DNA of 64,000 bases from Aplectana chamaeleonis (lineage: Eukaryota; Nematoda; Chromadorea; Rhabditida; Cosmocercidae), in the NCBI GenBank assembly GCA_029168955.1, contig JAPDOI010000152.1, positions 1,054,001 through 1,118,000 of the forward strand, written 5' to 3'. The position numbers and the translations under genes were made by a program. Positions 38,236 through 48,929 of this stretch are shown one piece after another (the stretch's first letter is position 1; each line of letters opens with the position of its first letter). The notes beneath the pieces were generated by a model. That model was given only the letters and a program-made list of their open reading frames with translations. It was not told the origin of the DNA and searched no databases.

Positions 38236-38459
38236 GTTCCCTGACTGTGCTCCTAACCGCCTTGTCTTCGGGTTGAATGAATATTCGGCGCGCATTGAAT
38301 ACGGCGATAATCTGGGAGGATGTTCTTGCTACTAGTAGCGAAAAATGTGAGTGACTCCGGTATAATCGTAGCCTGCCTAGACTCACTCTGAAAGAAGTTA
38401 TGAGCGTTTTTATAGCTTCGCGGCAAGGTAGGGGTACCCGCCATGGGGTTTTTGAGGTG

Positions 38460-39330
38460 TTTTTTTTATTTTACTCCGGATACTGCGATAAACATTACTG
38501 CTGAGCACGAATCTGGGGTTCGCTTGTCGGAATTTATAGGTTAACTGTAGGTTACGGTAGGTAACATGTTATTCAGGAGGCAGAACTTAATAGTTTGAAA
38601 GCAGACAAATGGACATCGAATTCGTATTCAGCACCCCAAAAACCCCCACATGGAAACTTTGAGACAAATCTGTGACATTGATCGAACTACCGTGTACTAT
38701 AGCTGTACAATTTCAAAAAAAAATTTCGAACGACTGCAATTTGAAAAAAAATTCGTTCGACGAAATTTCGAACGAACGAAAATTGAAAAAAAAAATTGTT
38801 CGACGAAATTTTGAACGGAATTTGAAAAAATTACGTTCGAAGGGTTTTCGAACGAACGAAAAAAATATCGAATTTTTTTTCAAAAATTTCGTTCGTGCAC
38901 AACTATACCGTATGCCCAACGTAATCTATCGTAAGCTGTCAAAAATCCATAAACTGACATCAGATTCGTGTTGAGCACTCTAAATAAACCCCAAAAGAAC
39001 GATTTGAGCCACATCTTTTGTCAGATTCCAGAAATCGTCGAAAGTCGATTTTGCCGTCAAATTTTTCTACCGGTGGGAAGCTCTGAACAAATTTAGTCGA
39101 ACTTAGGAAAAACCACAGGTAAACCTCAGATTCGTGATCAGCACCACAAATCACCCCCAGGTTGAATTTTAAGTCAAATCTGGAAAAAAAATATCAACGC
39201 TTTCTGTACGTGTTCTTTCACCCAAACTTTGCCTTGGGGGCTGTTTCGGGCCCTGAGCACGATTATGAGGTCTGTTTCCGAATTTTCATAAAATTAATGC
39301 GCTTTTCCGAGGGTACAATAGGTACAAAAA
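38460..39330. repeat. Interspersed TACGGTAG-type nematode repeat block 1
   Basis: Repeating modules with CACGAATCTGGGGTTCG, TAGGTTACGGTAGGTAAC, ACCCCCACA and GAGNCAAATCTG. A strongly AT-rich stretch of TTCGAACGAACGAA words lies at 38715-38900. Related blocks occur at 48930-49960 and 56290-57110. Confidence 0.65.
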
Positions 39331-39533
39331 TCCGAGAAAAAAACTGCTATAACGTTTTACAGGGTCACTCTAGGCAGCTGCAAAGGGTATATTTGGACTC
39401 TACGTCCGAAACTGGCTCTAGAAAAGTACATTTCATTTGGAATGGTTTGTATAACTTATAGTAGTTCATTTGGAAGCAGTAGAGTGTTGTCCGCATAAGG
39501 ACATCATTACTAAAATAATGTAACGTCGGTATA

Positions 39534-39656
39534 GATACTAATGAGACCTTGCGTTTACTCTCGAAGGTTGGCGCAAACTCGGTGTCATATGCTATTACGT
39601 AGGTGCACCGAGTTTGCGCCAACCTCCAAAGAGGAACGGAAAGTCTCATTAGGATC
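39534..39656. mobile_element. Hairpin MITE, about 123 bp
   Basis: The outer arms CTAATGAGAC / GTCTCATTAG and the inner arms GGTTGGCGCAAACTCGGTG / CACCGAGTTTGCGCCAACC are inverted. The inner GGTTGGCGCAAAC core recurs in the hairpin at 58573-58716. Confidence 0.75.
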
Positions 39657-39785
39657 CACGCCAATGTTAGTTTTTCTCTAGGAAATTTGATTGAGAGGGT
39701 CAAATTTCTCTGTTGCGCTTAGATTAGAACTGCAATAAGAAAATCGGGCCTCATCATCAAGTTTCGAAAGAAGGCATAGCGCCGT

Positions 39786-40436
39786 TTAAAGGCAGCATGC
39801 ACGCTCACAAATGTGGTCGAGATAACAGCATAAATAGATCGCATTTCTACCATAAACGTCAACACGTTTGAAGCGTGAGTCCATCCAGGATGGCAATATT
39901 ACTTGGCACTTTTGAGCAATCTGCCTTCCACGCCAGTGTTTTCCCACTCATTCTGAGTACGAGAATGAGAAAGAAACTTGAGAAAACATGTGATAAGTTA
40001 GAGTGATAGCATTACCAAATGGAATGCACGAGAGACACAACTTTATTCACCTGAAAATATTTCATGTATGTTCACCTATGTAATCCTCCATTTCAAAAAA
40101 GTCAGCCGAAGTAGAGCGGCATTCTCAAAAATGGACGAGTTAATCGGTATGAAGACATGTTACATTTAAGCAAGTCAAGCTATTTCTCTCGTGCGCTCTC
40201 ATGAGATAGTGCTCTCACTCTATCTTATCACATGTTTTCTCAAGTTTCATTTCTAATTCCCGTACTCTAACGGGTGTTAAATACAGACGTGGAAGGCTAG
40301 ATTGCTCAAACATTGTCACATTGTCATCCTGGATGGTTTTTGGCGCTTCAAACGTCGTAGACGACATGGTAGGAGCCGTGCGGTCCTATTTATGCTGTTA
40401 TCTACACCATGTTTGTGAGTGTGTATGCTGTCTTCA
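39786..40436. mobile_element. TTAA foldback MITE, family B copy 1 (about 651 bp)
   Basis: Starts TTAA then AGGCAGCATGCACGCTCAC and ends with an inverted degenerate copy. Subterminal arms (GATAACAGCATAAATAGAT / inverse) extend far inward. It aligns with the better preserved copy at 51982-52629. Confidence 0.8.
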
Positions 40437-40499
40437 GGGTGACGTCAAAAAGCGGTTGATGCTTCACTGGGATGGTAATATCAGGTCCACAGGATATTG

Positions 40500-40712
40500 A
40501 TAGGATGTGAACGCGGAATCGGGGATGGAGGCCCTCCTCCGATGGGATGTCTACAGCAAAAGCGTTCCCGCGGATAGGTTGTCTACGGCACCAAGGAGGG
40601 GGGCGACGGGCAGTTCTCGAGGGGCGATCCATGCCCCTTTTGGATGTCTACAGGGAGCATTGCGTGAGGTGACATCTCATTGGTGTCCTGTGGACAACAG
40701 CGAACGTCTGAG
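40500..40712. repeat. TGTCTACAG-box region, copy 2
   Basis: Contains three TGTCTAC words, a GGGGGCGACGGGC word and the 28-base block inverted relative to 36921-36948. Confidence 0.5.
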
Positions 40713-40879
40713 TCAGTCTTTTCTGCCTTGTCCGACAAGTTTCGACCTCGAAGGTTCAAAGTTGAGTATATTGGTCAAGTCCCTACTCTACAGTAGATTT
40801 TGTCATCGATCGTTTCTTCGAAAATTGATGAGAATGACGGAAATTCAATTCAAAAAACGATCGATAAGTGACGAAAAGA

Positions 40880-41163
40880 ATACTGTGCTTCTCTGGGCCA
40901 GATTCCGGTCCGCAGTTGCGTCTCGACACGCTTTGCGGCCGCGCGCATCGGAGTCGGAAGAGTTTCCAGCGCCTCAGCAGCAGATCTGTTGACTCAAGGT
41001 GGGTTTTAGAAACTGGAAAGTTAACAAAATTGGAGAAAACTGTATCAAAAAGTTATATCGAGTCGGCTTTGGCGCCGGAAACTCGGTTGACTCGAGCGCG
41101 TGCGGCCGCAAGGCGTGTCGAGACGCAATTGCGGACCGGAATTTGGCCCAGATAAGCACAGTA
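40880..41163. mobile_element. Inverted-repeat element, about 284 bp
   Basis: Arms of about 100 bp: TACTGTGCTTCTCTGGGCC (40880) pairs with GGCCCAGATAAGCACAGTA (41145), and the match continues through TGCGTCTCGACACGC and GCGGCCGC words. The loop of about 75 bp is unique. Non-coding. Confidence 0.75.
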
Positions 41164-41314
41164 CTATTGTGTAGCGGTTTTACAATAATACTCAAATCTG
41201 AAGCATTGACGGCGCAATTTGTCTGTTCGGACAGAAAAGACCGAAAGTGCAAAGTCACAGAGCTCATGAAAAATCAATGAAATGACAACGCTCCGTCAAA
41301 AGCGCTATCATCCA

Positions 41315-41500
<186 letters not shown>

Positions 41501-41502
41501 AT

Positions 41503-43588
41503 TTTCTATCCATTTCCTGCTAAACGAAACATCGCGCCTGAACTGTCTTTCGATGCCGAGTGACTTTAAATCCTCTTTAACCACATCCGTCCAGAACTTT
41601 CGCCTACGCCCAAGTGGCCGTTTCCAGACAGGATTTGGAAGCATTCTTAAAGCGTGTTGTACGAGACGATCCGGCGTTCTTCTTAGTATATGCCCGAGCA
41701 GTCGAAGTCGACTTTCCATTGCTGCTTGAGATGGCTTTAGGAGATGCTGGCACCTCCCTCGTGTCAAGCGTTGATGTACTGCGTCGATTTCTTTGTAAAG
41801 GTCTTCGTTATGGCATACACGCGGCTAGAAATATCCAAGCGAACGCCTGAAGAGCTTCCTCTCCGTGCAATCCAACCTTTCCATCTGCGTCTTCGGTGCT
41901 GCCCACGTCTCCGATCCGTACATCATGGTAGGGCGAATAGCGGATAGGTAGACGCGCAACTTGACTTTCTTCGCGATGGTGGTTGACCACAAACACTTGG
42001 ATAGAGAATTAAATGCAGACGTAGCTTTCGCACATCGTTGTCGAATGTCCGCTGCATAACTACCATCGTTCTTCAGCAAACAGCCCAAATAACAGAAATC
42101 GTCTACCAGTTCGATACGTTGCCCGTCCACACAAACTCCCGTTGAAGGCCTCTGAGAGACCCACATCTGCTTGCATTTGTCGGTACGAAGACGAAGTCCA
42201 TAGGCTGCGGCATACTTCGAAACGAGGTTCACAATCATTTGCAGTTTTGCGTTGTTTTCAGCGAATAAGACAATGTCGTCGGCGTACTCCAGGTCGACAA
42301 GGGAGCGTCCTGATGGTGTTAGGATCACATCCGCAGGAAAGTGTTCTGCAACTCTACGCATGATGTCATCAACGGCGAAGTTGGAAAGAAGAGGTCCTGC
42401 AACGGCTCCTTGCCTTACTCCTGTTTTCACCTCGAAAGCTGACGTAAATCCGACAGGTGTACGAACTGCTGCTGTGGTTCCTTTGTTCATGTCCTCGATT
42501 AACCGAACGTACTTTTCTAGGACTCCATCTGCTCGCAGAGCATTGAGCAATCGATCACGATGAGGAGAGTCGAACGCGGCTTCAAAGTCCAAAAAAGCAA
42601 GCTGTAATGGCTTCGAAAACCGCTGCCACGATTCAATTACTCTTCTCACGACGAACACTTTGTCGATGGTCGATCTTTCAGGTCGAAAACCAGCTTGCTC
42701 ATCTCTGGTCGTTCCTTCACGATGTTTGATAAGTCGCTCGAGAAACATACGTTCTAAAACCTTGTACATGACACGAAGTAGAGAGATTCCTCTGTAGTTC
42801 TAAGAAACCGTGACGGATAGCTTCTTGTGAAGAGGTACGATGATCGCATGTCTCCACGAATCGGGTATCCTTTCGCTCATCCATACGGCACGGATGGTGT
42901 TGGTCATTTCACGGATCCCAGACGGAGGAAGAGCTTTCAGCATTTCAGCAGTGATGTTGTCATCTCCACCTGCCTTTCCATTCTTCATTTTCCGGACACA
43001 ATCCAAAACTTCAGACTCAGTCGGCGGTTCCTCACTGACATCGTAATGTGCTCTCTGAACATGCGTGAGCTCAGGTAATGATGGCGCTGGACGATTCAAT
43101 AGTGAAATAAAGTAATCCTTCCATAATGGCAGCGTCGCATCACCAACTGCAACTCCATTGGTTGTGTTCAAGACAGGAGAACATCTCTTCATCTTCCCGC
43201 TATACTGTCGTAACAAGGTGTAGGCTTTTCTCGGATTCTTCTCCTCCCAAGCCTTCCCAACCTCCTTAGCTCTACACGTCCACTCTCGCTCGCGGTCGCT
43301 TTGAAGCTGCCGACGCAACTTCCTCCTCAGACGCTTCTCCTCCACGAAGTTTACTGCAGTTCGGAGAGAACATACTCTGTTGTAGGTAGATGTTGTTTCC
43401 TCCGAGACGTAGGCGAGGTTCTTCTTGGGCTGTACAACCAGAAGTGCCTCTTTCGAAGCGTCCTGGATGCACTTGACGAAAGAGCCCGAGTCGCAAAGTT
43501 TCTTCTTAGTCCGTATTCCAATATGAATAGAAACGCGTTGTCGGAATTTCCTTCTGCATTCTTCATCCCTGAGACTTGTTATATCCAT
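41503..43588 (-). pseudogene. Reverse transcriptase of LINE 2 (one frame, two stops)
   Basis: The frame from 43588 to the (AT)n tract is continuous except for two TAG codons, at about 42800-42802 and 41825-41827. Segments in order are a leader (DEECRRKFRQRVS), NGKAGGDDNITAEML, PLHKKLSV then NYRGISLL across the first stop, motif A FLDFEAAFDS, motif B GVRQGAVAGPLL, motif C EYADDIVLF, then DDFCYLGCLLKNDGSY and YGSETWAAP. After the second stop comes [16 protein letters not shown]. All RT catalytic aspartates are present, so decay is recent relative to LINE 1. The leader ahead of 43588 shifts frame. Confidence 0.92.
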
Positions 43589-43597
43589 ACTCTGGAG

Positions 43598-43791
43598 AGT
43601 ACTCTTTCAGAATAGACGACCCACTGGAGAAATTTCACAAAAAACGTTCACCCCACTGGAGCCATCGGAAGATTTAGTCTTTTTTCAAATACACTGAACT
43701 GTTTGTGTGACCAACCAAGCGGTCGGTCAAGCTCAAACAGGCGCTAATTTTATTTCATTCTTTAGTGGGTCGTCTATTCCGAAAGAGCACC
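43598..43791. mobile_element. 194-bp MITE inserted in LINE 2
   Basis: Terminal inverted repeats of about 28 bp with three mismatches, sharing the core GAATAGACGACCCACT. It separates the endonuclease end (43794) from the RT leader (43588). Target duplication is unclear. Confidence 0.8.
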
Positions 43792-43793
43792 TT

Positions 43794-44096
43794 TTAGAGA
43801 GGCTTAGCCCCTCGCTTCCTCTTATGAATCCTCGCAGTGGAGTTCAACAGAGCAGGACGGTGATCCGAATCAAATGCGACATCCCACACAGCTCTAGATC
43901 TTTGAATGCCCGATACTGGAATATTCCTCGTCAGAACATAGTCGAGCTGTATTTTCAAAGTTGACATCTTCCGCTTCCGCTGCTCTTCCAGAGGTAGCTG
44001 GGTTGGTCCGTGCCACGTAAGCTGATGGCGGCGATGATTCCTCTTGAATGTGGATGCAATAATCAGACCACTGCGTTCACACAAGTCGACAGCTCT
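43794..44096 (-). pseudogene. LINE 2 endonuclease, C-terminal part
   Basis: Reads LCERSGLIIASTFKR, HRRHQLTWHGP, KIQLDYVLTRN and VAFDSDHRPALL, where SDH is the catalytic end of the endonuclease fold. It continues the segment 45531-44783 after removal of the insertion at 44101-44778. Confidence 0.88.
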
Positions 44097-44100
44097 GAGA

Positions 44101-44778
44101 GAATCCTCCGCGATTGTCCACGGATGGAATCTTCTCGGTTTCTAGAAGGGGCCGAGAGGTTACTAGTATGGGGCTATTGCGGAACGATCGCGACATTCCG
44201 CCAGTCTCAAACCGAGAGCGTACCGCGTTCGTTTATCGATGCTTCCACCATGCTCCATCGCGGAACCGCAGGAAATCGAGCAAAGGGCTGCCGCGGAACG
44301 ATCGTGAGATCCTACCAGTTTCAGCCTGAAAGCGTATCGCGTCAGTACATTGATGGGTCCGGGGTTCAAATCGCGGAACCGCGGGGAACCGAGCCCGGAA
44401 CTATTGCGGGACGATCGCGAGATTCTGCCAGCGTCCATACCTGTCTTATCAACCATGCTCTATCTGTGTTTCACACGAACGAGCATTGCCTATATAAGGT
44501 ATTGCCCGTGCCGTATTCCGCACTGCTTTGCAAATCTGCACATCATGAGAACGCGGGCCCCGGGGAAAACGATCACGGTACCATTGCGGATCGCAAGTGC
44601 ACCACGGTACTTGAAAACGATCGCGGTAGTATGACGGTACGAGCAAGAGAAACTCAACCGATAGGTGGTTTGGGTAACTATCGCGCAACGGACGCGGATC
44701 GCGGGACTAGGGGTAGACGAACACGGTACCATCCCGGATGGCGGGAGTATCACGGTGCTAGCGCGAAAGATCCTCTCA
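44101..44778. mobile_element. Insertion of about 678 bp in the LINE 2 endonuclease
   Basis: The LINE reading frame stops after DNGYRLL and resumes at LCERSG, so the sequence between is foreign. Its ends (CTGAGAGAATCCTCCGCG versus the inverse of the right end, CTGAGAGGATCTTTCGCG) are imperfect inverted repeats of about 18 bp overlapping the target. GAGA at 44097-44100 and 44779-44782 may be the duplication. The 305-codon plus frame across it is an accident of its CG-rich repeats. Confidence 0.75.
44171..44460. repeat. Tandem repeat, period about 113 bp, under three copies
   Basis: Units start near 44173, 44286 and 44400, each with a GCGGAACGATCGCGA-like word, a CCGCCAG/CTACCAG/CTGCCAG word and (first two units) a TCGCGGAACCGC word. 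It lies inside the insertion in LINE 2. Confidence 0.7.
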
Positions 44779-44782
44779 GAGA

Positions 44783-45531
44783 AGGCGGTAGCCATTGTCC
44801 GATGTTTGCTCCACTGGGTAGAACCTTTTACCAAGTACTTCGGATTCCTGATCAAGTCCCATCTTCGCGTTTGCGTCGATTCCCACGACAACAGCATGTT
44901 GACAAGGTATCCTGGCTAGCAACGTAATGAGTTCCTCGTAGAAGGCATCCTTGGAATTGTCTTCGGCGGTTTCGGTGCGCGCATGAGCACTCACTATCCA
45001 CAGATTGAATCCTCTGTGATCCCGCAGTCGCACAAATGCATTCCTACACGACGTTGAGCCGTATTCCTCGATCATACCATTGCAGCCCTTCCTTACAGCT
45101 ATTGCACAGCATCCCACTCTCCTATCATCAGCGTCACCGCAGTAGATGGCGTACTCTACGACGTTGATGACGGGTCTATCCTTTAGGCGAGTTTCCTGCA
45201 AAGCAGCAAGCGGTGCATGGAAGTAGCTCAGAAGATTGAACAGCGCAGGTTGTTGGATATCACTCGACAATGACCGGCAATTCAGGGTGGCGAAATTGTG
45301 GCCTGTGGCCAAAGAATTCATGAACTCCCTAGGTATGGATCCTAAGGTGTTATGGACCAGAGGCTTTAGTGTGCCGGACGGCGACACCTTTATGCAATGT
45401 GCGGGATACATTCGCGATATAATTGTGCACGCTATATCGCTCGAACGTTCCCTGTGTATACTCAAACGTCTGCAGGGTTCAGTAGAAGCAGGGGCACCAA
45501 CGAGCAGGTACCAAAAGACTTGTATACACAC
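44783..45531 (-). pseudogene. LINE 2 endonuclease, N-terminal part
   Basis: Begins in a leader of uncertain start. It then reads FATLNCRSLSSDIQQ, LAALQETRLKDRP (with the catalytic Glu), LWIVSAHARTET, and VVVGIDANAKMGLD with the Asp-x-Asn motif, up to DNGYRLL where the 678-bp insertion interrupts it. The frame itself has no stops over about 250 codons. Confidence 0.9.
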
Positions 45532-45689
45532 CCCCGAATAAATGAATAATTAAATGAAACCAAGGCGGTGGGATATTTTGCATTATCAAATCCCGTTTTC
45601 AGTATGTAGAGAATTTTTTCGACTCTGTTTCCGGAGCCTATGAAGTTCTTGCGCTTGATATTTTATTTGAAACCTATGCAAGCTGAGAG

Positions 45690-46035
45690 TAGTGGTAGTT
45701 AATACAACTCCATTTCGTCAATCCCTTCTAAATGAGCAGCTGTCTAAAATCATCCCGGAGCTGATTTTGTACGAAAACCCGTCTGTTAAAGTAGGAGATT
45801 TTAATTATTCAGAAATCTGGATATCTGGAATACTTCAAAACAATCAGTGGCCTTCACAGTCTCTGTATTCATGAACATGCTAACTGTTCATGATTTTAGG
45901 CAGTATGTCCTGGAATCCGTGAAAGGCGCTCATGCACTTGATTCTATTTCACCCAATGAGGAGTCTTGGATAAGCACCGCCATTGTCGAACCTCCTATCG
46001 GCTTAAGCGACCATTATAGTCTAGAATTCTTGATG
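45690..46035 (+). pseudogene. CR1-like endonuclease fragment
   Basis: Two overlapping frames read LSKIIPELILYENPS, VGDFNYSEIW (catalytic Asp/Asn), VHDFRQYVLES and EPPIGLSDHYSLEF (SDH motif). The frame changes around 45850. Confidence 0.85.
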
Positions 46036-46579
46036 TTTTGTTTTCACAGTGATCCCGAAGTAACATGGTTCCGTCACTTTGGGGGTTGCGTTCACTAGCA
46101 GAATTGTGATTACCTCTAAACTGTTGATTGAAGAAGTTCATTTGAGGCCAGTACTGATGGCAAACATTGAATGTTTTTGAGTATATTACAGACCCAATCG
46201 ACTTATTCGTGCCTCTCAAAAGAGTGTGTGCTTCTCGGTCTTTTCTTCCTCAATACCTTCAAAATATGGTCGAACATATGTAATATATATTTGTGCGCCC
46301 CACCGACTGATCGCCAATATGATCCCTTCCTTGCACCAGATGATACCTATCTTTTCTGATATACTCCAACTATGGTGTGCCAACTCGCGTCCAGGAACAC
46401 AGTACACATAGGAGCTGTTTATTCAGTCTTGCGATTAGTTCCCAGACAGATCAGAACTGGGGAAGCTTGCAGGCTTACGAGTTCTGTGAGGTATTCAGTG
46501 AATCTGATGGAGAACTACCTCCATTTGATGTGACAGTCAAAGTTCCGCTGGCAAGCTTAAGATTTTTTGAGGGAGCGGG

Positions 46580-47300
46580 GCTGTAGAAACATATAAAAGC
46601 TTTGCCTGAATCAGGTTCGCTAACTTCGGCATCGCTAACCCTATTCTCTCGACTTTTGTGAAAGATGTAGCCCTCATTATTTCCGAACCTCTTATCTATG
46701 TAACTTTTCAATTAATCATTTTGGTATAATGAAATTCCCTGTAGATGGAAGCACTTTTTTGTCACTCCTGACTTGAATGAAAAGAGCCTTCCTTGTCTGC
46801 CAGTAATTACAGACCAGCAAGTATCACCTCCGTCTTTTTTAGACCTTTGGAAAAAATAATGAAGGCACTTATCATGGATCACTTGAATTCCAATGCTATC
46901 ATTCCGGCAAACCAGCATGGGTTTGTGTCGCAAAAATCGTGAAAAACAATTCTGCTCGCATTTATTAACGATTGGGCAAATTTCCTAGACTCGAGGAACG
47001 TCGTTTATCTGAACTTTCCCAAAGCATTTGGTAAAGTGGACCATTCCAAGTGATTGTTCAAGATTGAACAGCTAAAATTCATCTCTTAGTCTGCGAGTGG
47101 TTGAAGGCATACCTGTCTGGTTTTGAAGTCAAGGTGGGTGATTGTTTTCTATCATCAAGAGCAGTAAGGAGTGGGGTGCCACAAGGAGGAGTTTTGTCAC
47201 CAATTTTGTTTGCTGCCTACACTGCTGAGTTTTCAATGATTTTGGAAAGCTGCGGAGCGAACTGTAAGCATTGTGCAGATGACATCAAAGTGTCACATTT
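46580..47300 (+). pseudogene. CR1-like reverse transcriptase fragment
   Basis: Blocks seen in several frames: NYRPASITSVFFRPLEKIM (about 46807), NQHGFV, a degenerate motif A YLNFPKAF in which Asn replaces the catalytic Asp, motif B GVPQGGVLSPILF (about 47175) and CADDIK for motif C (about 47273). Stops occur near 46940 and 47053. Catalytically dead. Confidence 0.85.
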
Positions 47301-47353
47301 TTTATTCATTTATTTACTGTATACTAGCGCGTTATGAAGACAACACTGGTATA

Positions 47354-47356
47354 CAA

Positions 47357-47411
<55 letters not shown>
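47354..47411 (+). repeat. (AATA)n tail
   Basis: Fourteen to fifteen AATA units end the CR1-like remnant, a typical simple-repeat 3' tail. Confidence 0.95.
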
Positions 47412-47413
<2 letters not shown>

Positions 47414-48929
47414 GAAAAATGTAATCCGTTATGGAACTGAGAGGAGAAATGGGATGAAACTGGAGAAAGTGGAAGGAGGCAAAGGTGAAATACTTTCCAT
47501 GTACTCACTGTAGAATTTTAATGTAACTCAACAAAGTTGGAGCGGAGTAGTCAATTTGACTTGATAAGGTTCATTCAAATGAACCTAGTTGATTCAAAGC
47601 AGCATTTAACATGAGTACTAAGGTCGTTAGAAGGAGGAGAAGAATCTGGGGAACATCCAGGTATCGATATTTCTGATATTTAATGTGAGTTGAAGAATTT
47701 AAATCTCGTCTCGAGTGAATCTCGTCTCGGGTCCAGAAAGAGATTTGCGGTACCTAGATTACAAAAAATATCGAATCTGTTGAACCTAAAATGTTAACCA
47801 GATTCTCCTCTTCCTCCCAATACCCTTAGCACTCAAGTTTGTGCACACAAGATGACGTTTGATGTCAGGGTCCCCACAAATGGTTTTTTACTTCAGTGCC
47901 AACAATCTTGTGACGGGCACTCACGAAAAACGCAGCCGAACACGAGTTGCTTCCGAAAACGGGGTTAGGGTTCGCGCGAGGGGTTCGTTTTCGATAATTG
48001 TTGCATTGTGTGCGCAGATGTACGACTGCGCCCTTACAACTGACCGACTTCGCTAATGACAGGCCGCTCACTTACCTCAGTCACTCACTCACCTATTCAC
48101 TCACCCTCAGCTGAACCACTACACGATTCTTGCGACAAGCAACTAGAGGCCCTCCTAGTGGCCTCTCACAGGGCTCTTGACGTGGCTTGATGGGACACGA
48201 AGATGCTTCTTCGCCTCACAGCCCTACTCAACGTCGTCGCATGCTCCAGCGATATCCTCTATTCATTGAGAGGTGAGAGGCTAGTTAAGGCTCTGTCTTC
48301 CGAACATGGTAAAGTACATTATTCAACTATTTTGTTATAGCAGTATCCCTACAACTCTGTGACCTCAGCGTTTTATGATCTAACTATAAAATTAGCTCGG
48401 TTCCGAGCATTACATTGAGTCCACTCGACAGACTCAAATTTTTTCTCGCAAAAGCTTCGCAGGGCTCAGGCAACCGATTTTTTTGTTAAAAACGCCTAAT
48501 CTCGCTTCCTATGAATTAGCCAAATTTTTTTGAAAGATTGTCCGATTCAATGGTTTTGTGATCGCACTTCTGATTTCATTTACTGATTCAGAATTGTGAG
48601 CTTTCCTCATTAAAAACATTGAACATAAGGAATTTGAAAGAAATCCCTACTGAAATTACACACTGTGTTACTATTTCAATCCCGGAGTGTTCAAAAAAGG
48701 CTCTCTCCTTGCTTCGCGAAATGGTAAGGAAAAGGCTAATCATAAGGGAATTTCTAACTAGGGAACCTCGCATGGCCAGCCCCACCATTTAAAAGATGAT
48801 GAATGTTTTCCGGTCAATTCTGCTCCGCCGTCTCCGAATCTGACATCGGATTTTGCTACGGACACCTCAGAACGAAAGTATAAGCGTTTCTAATGCTTCG
48901 TGAAAAGGTAAGGGTACCACCTAGCAGCC
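47412..48929. other. Unassigned sequence
   Basis: No gene recognised. A (TCAC)n-like stretch lies at 48065-48110, with an inverted GAGGCC / GGCCTC pair at about 48148-48172. It could be the tail of another RTE copy, but no coding part accompanies it. Confidence 0.4.

Larger units (their letters stand above)
45690..47353 (+). mobile_element. CR1-like LINE remnant 1
   Basis: A plus-strand LINE fragment lying head-to-head with LINE 2. An endonuclease tail (about 45690-46035) and a reverse transcriptase (about 46580-47300) are recognisable, followed by a short 3' part and an (AATA)n tail. It is 5'-truncated and damaged by stops and frameshifts. The RT is cut off directly after motif C, so an internal deletion removed the thumb and C-terminus. 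Confidence 0.85.

Noticed and set aside
44010..44927. 305-codon plus-strand frame, the second longest in the window
   Set aside because: It spans a CG-rich tandem-repeat insertion and antisense LINE endonuclease. It matches no protein and its frame is a by-product of the repeat.
48060..48115. (TCAC)n stretch as tail of another RTE element
   Set aside because: No RTE coding sequence lies on the expected side; too short to call.
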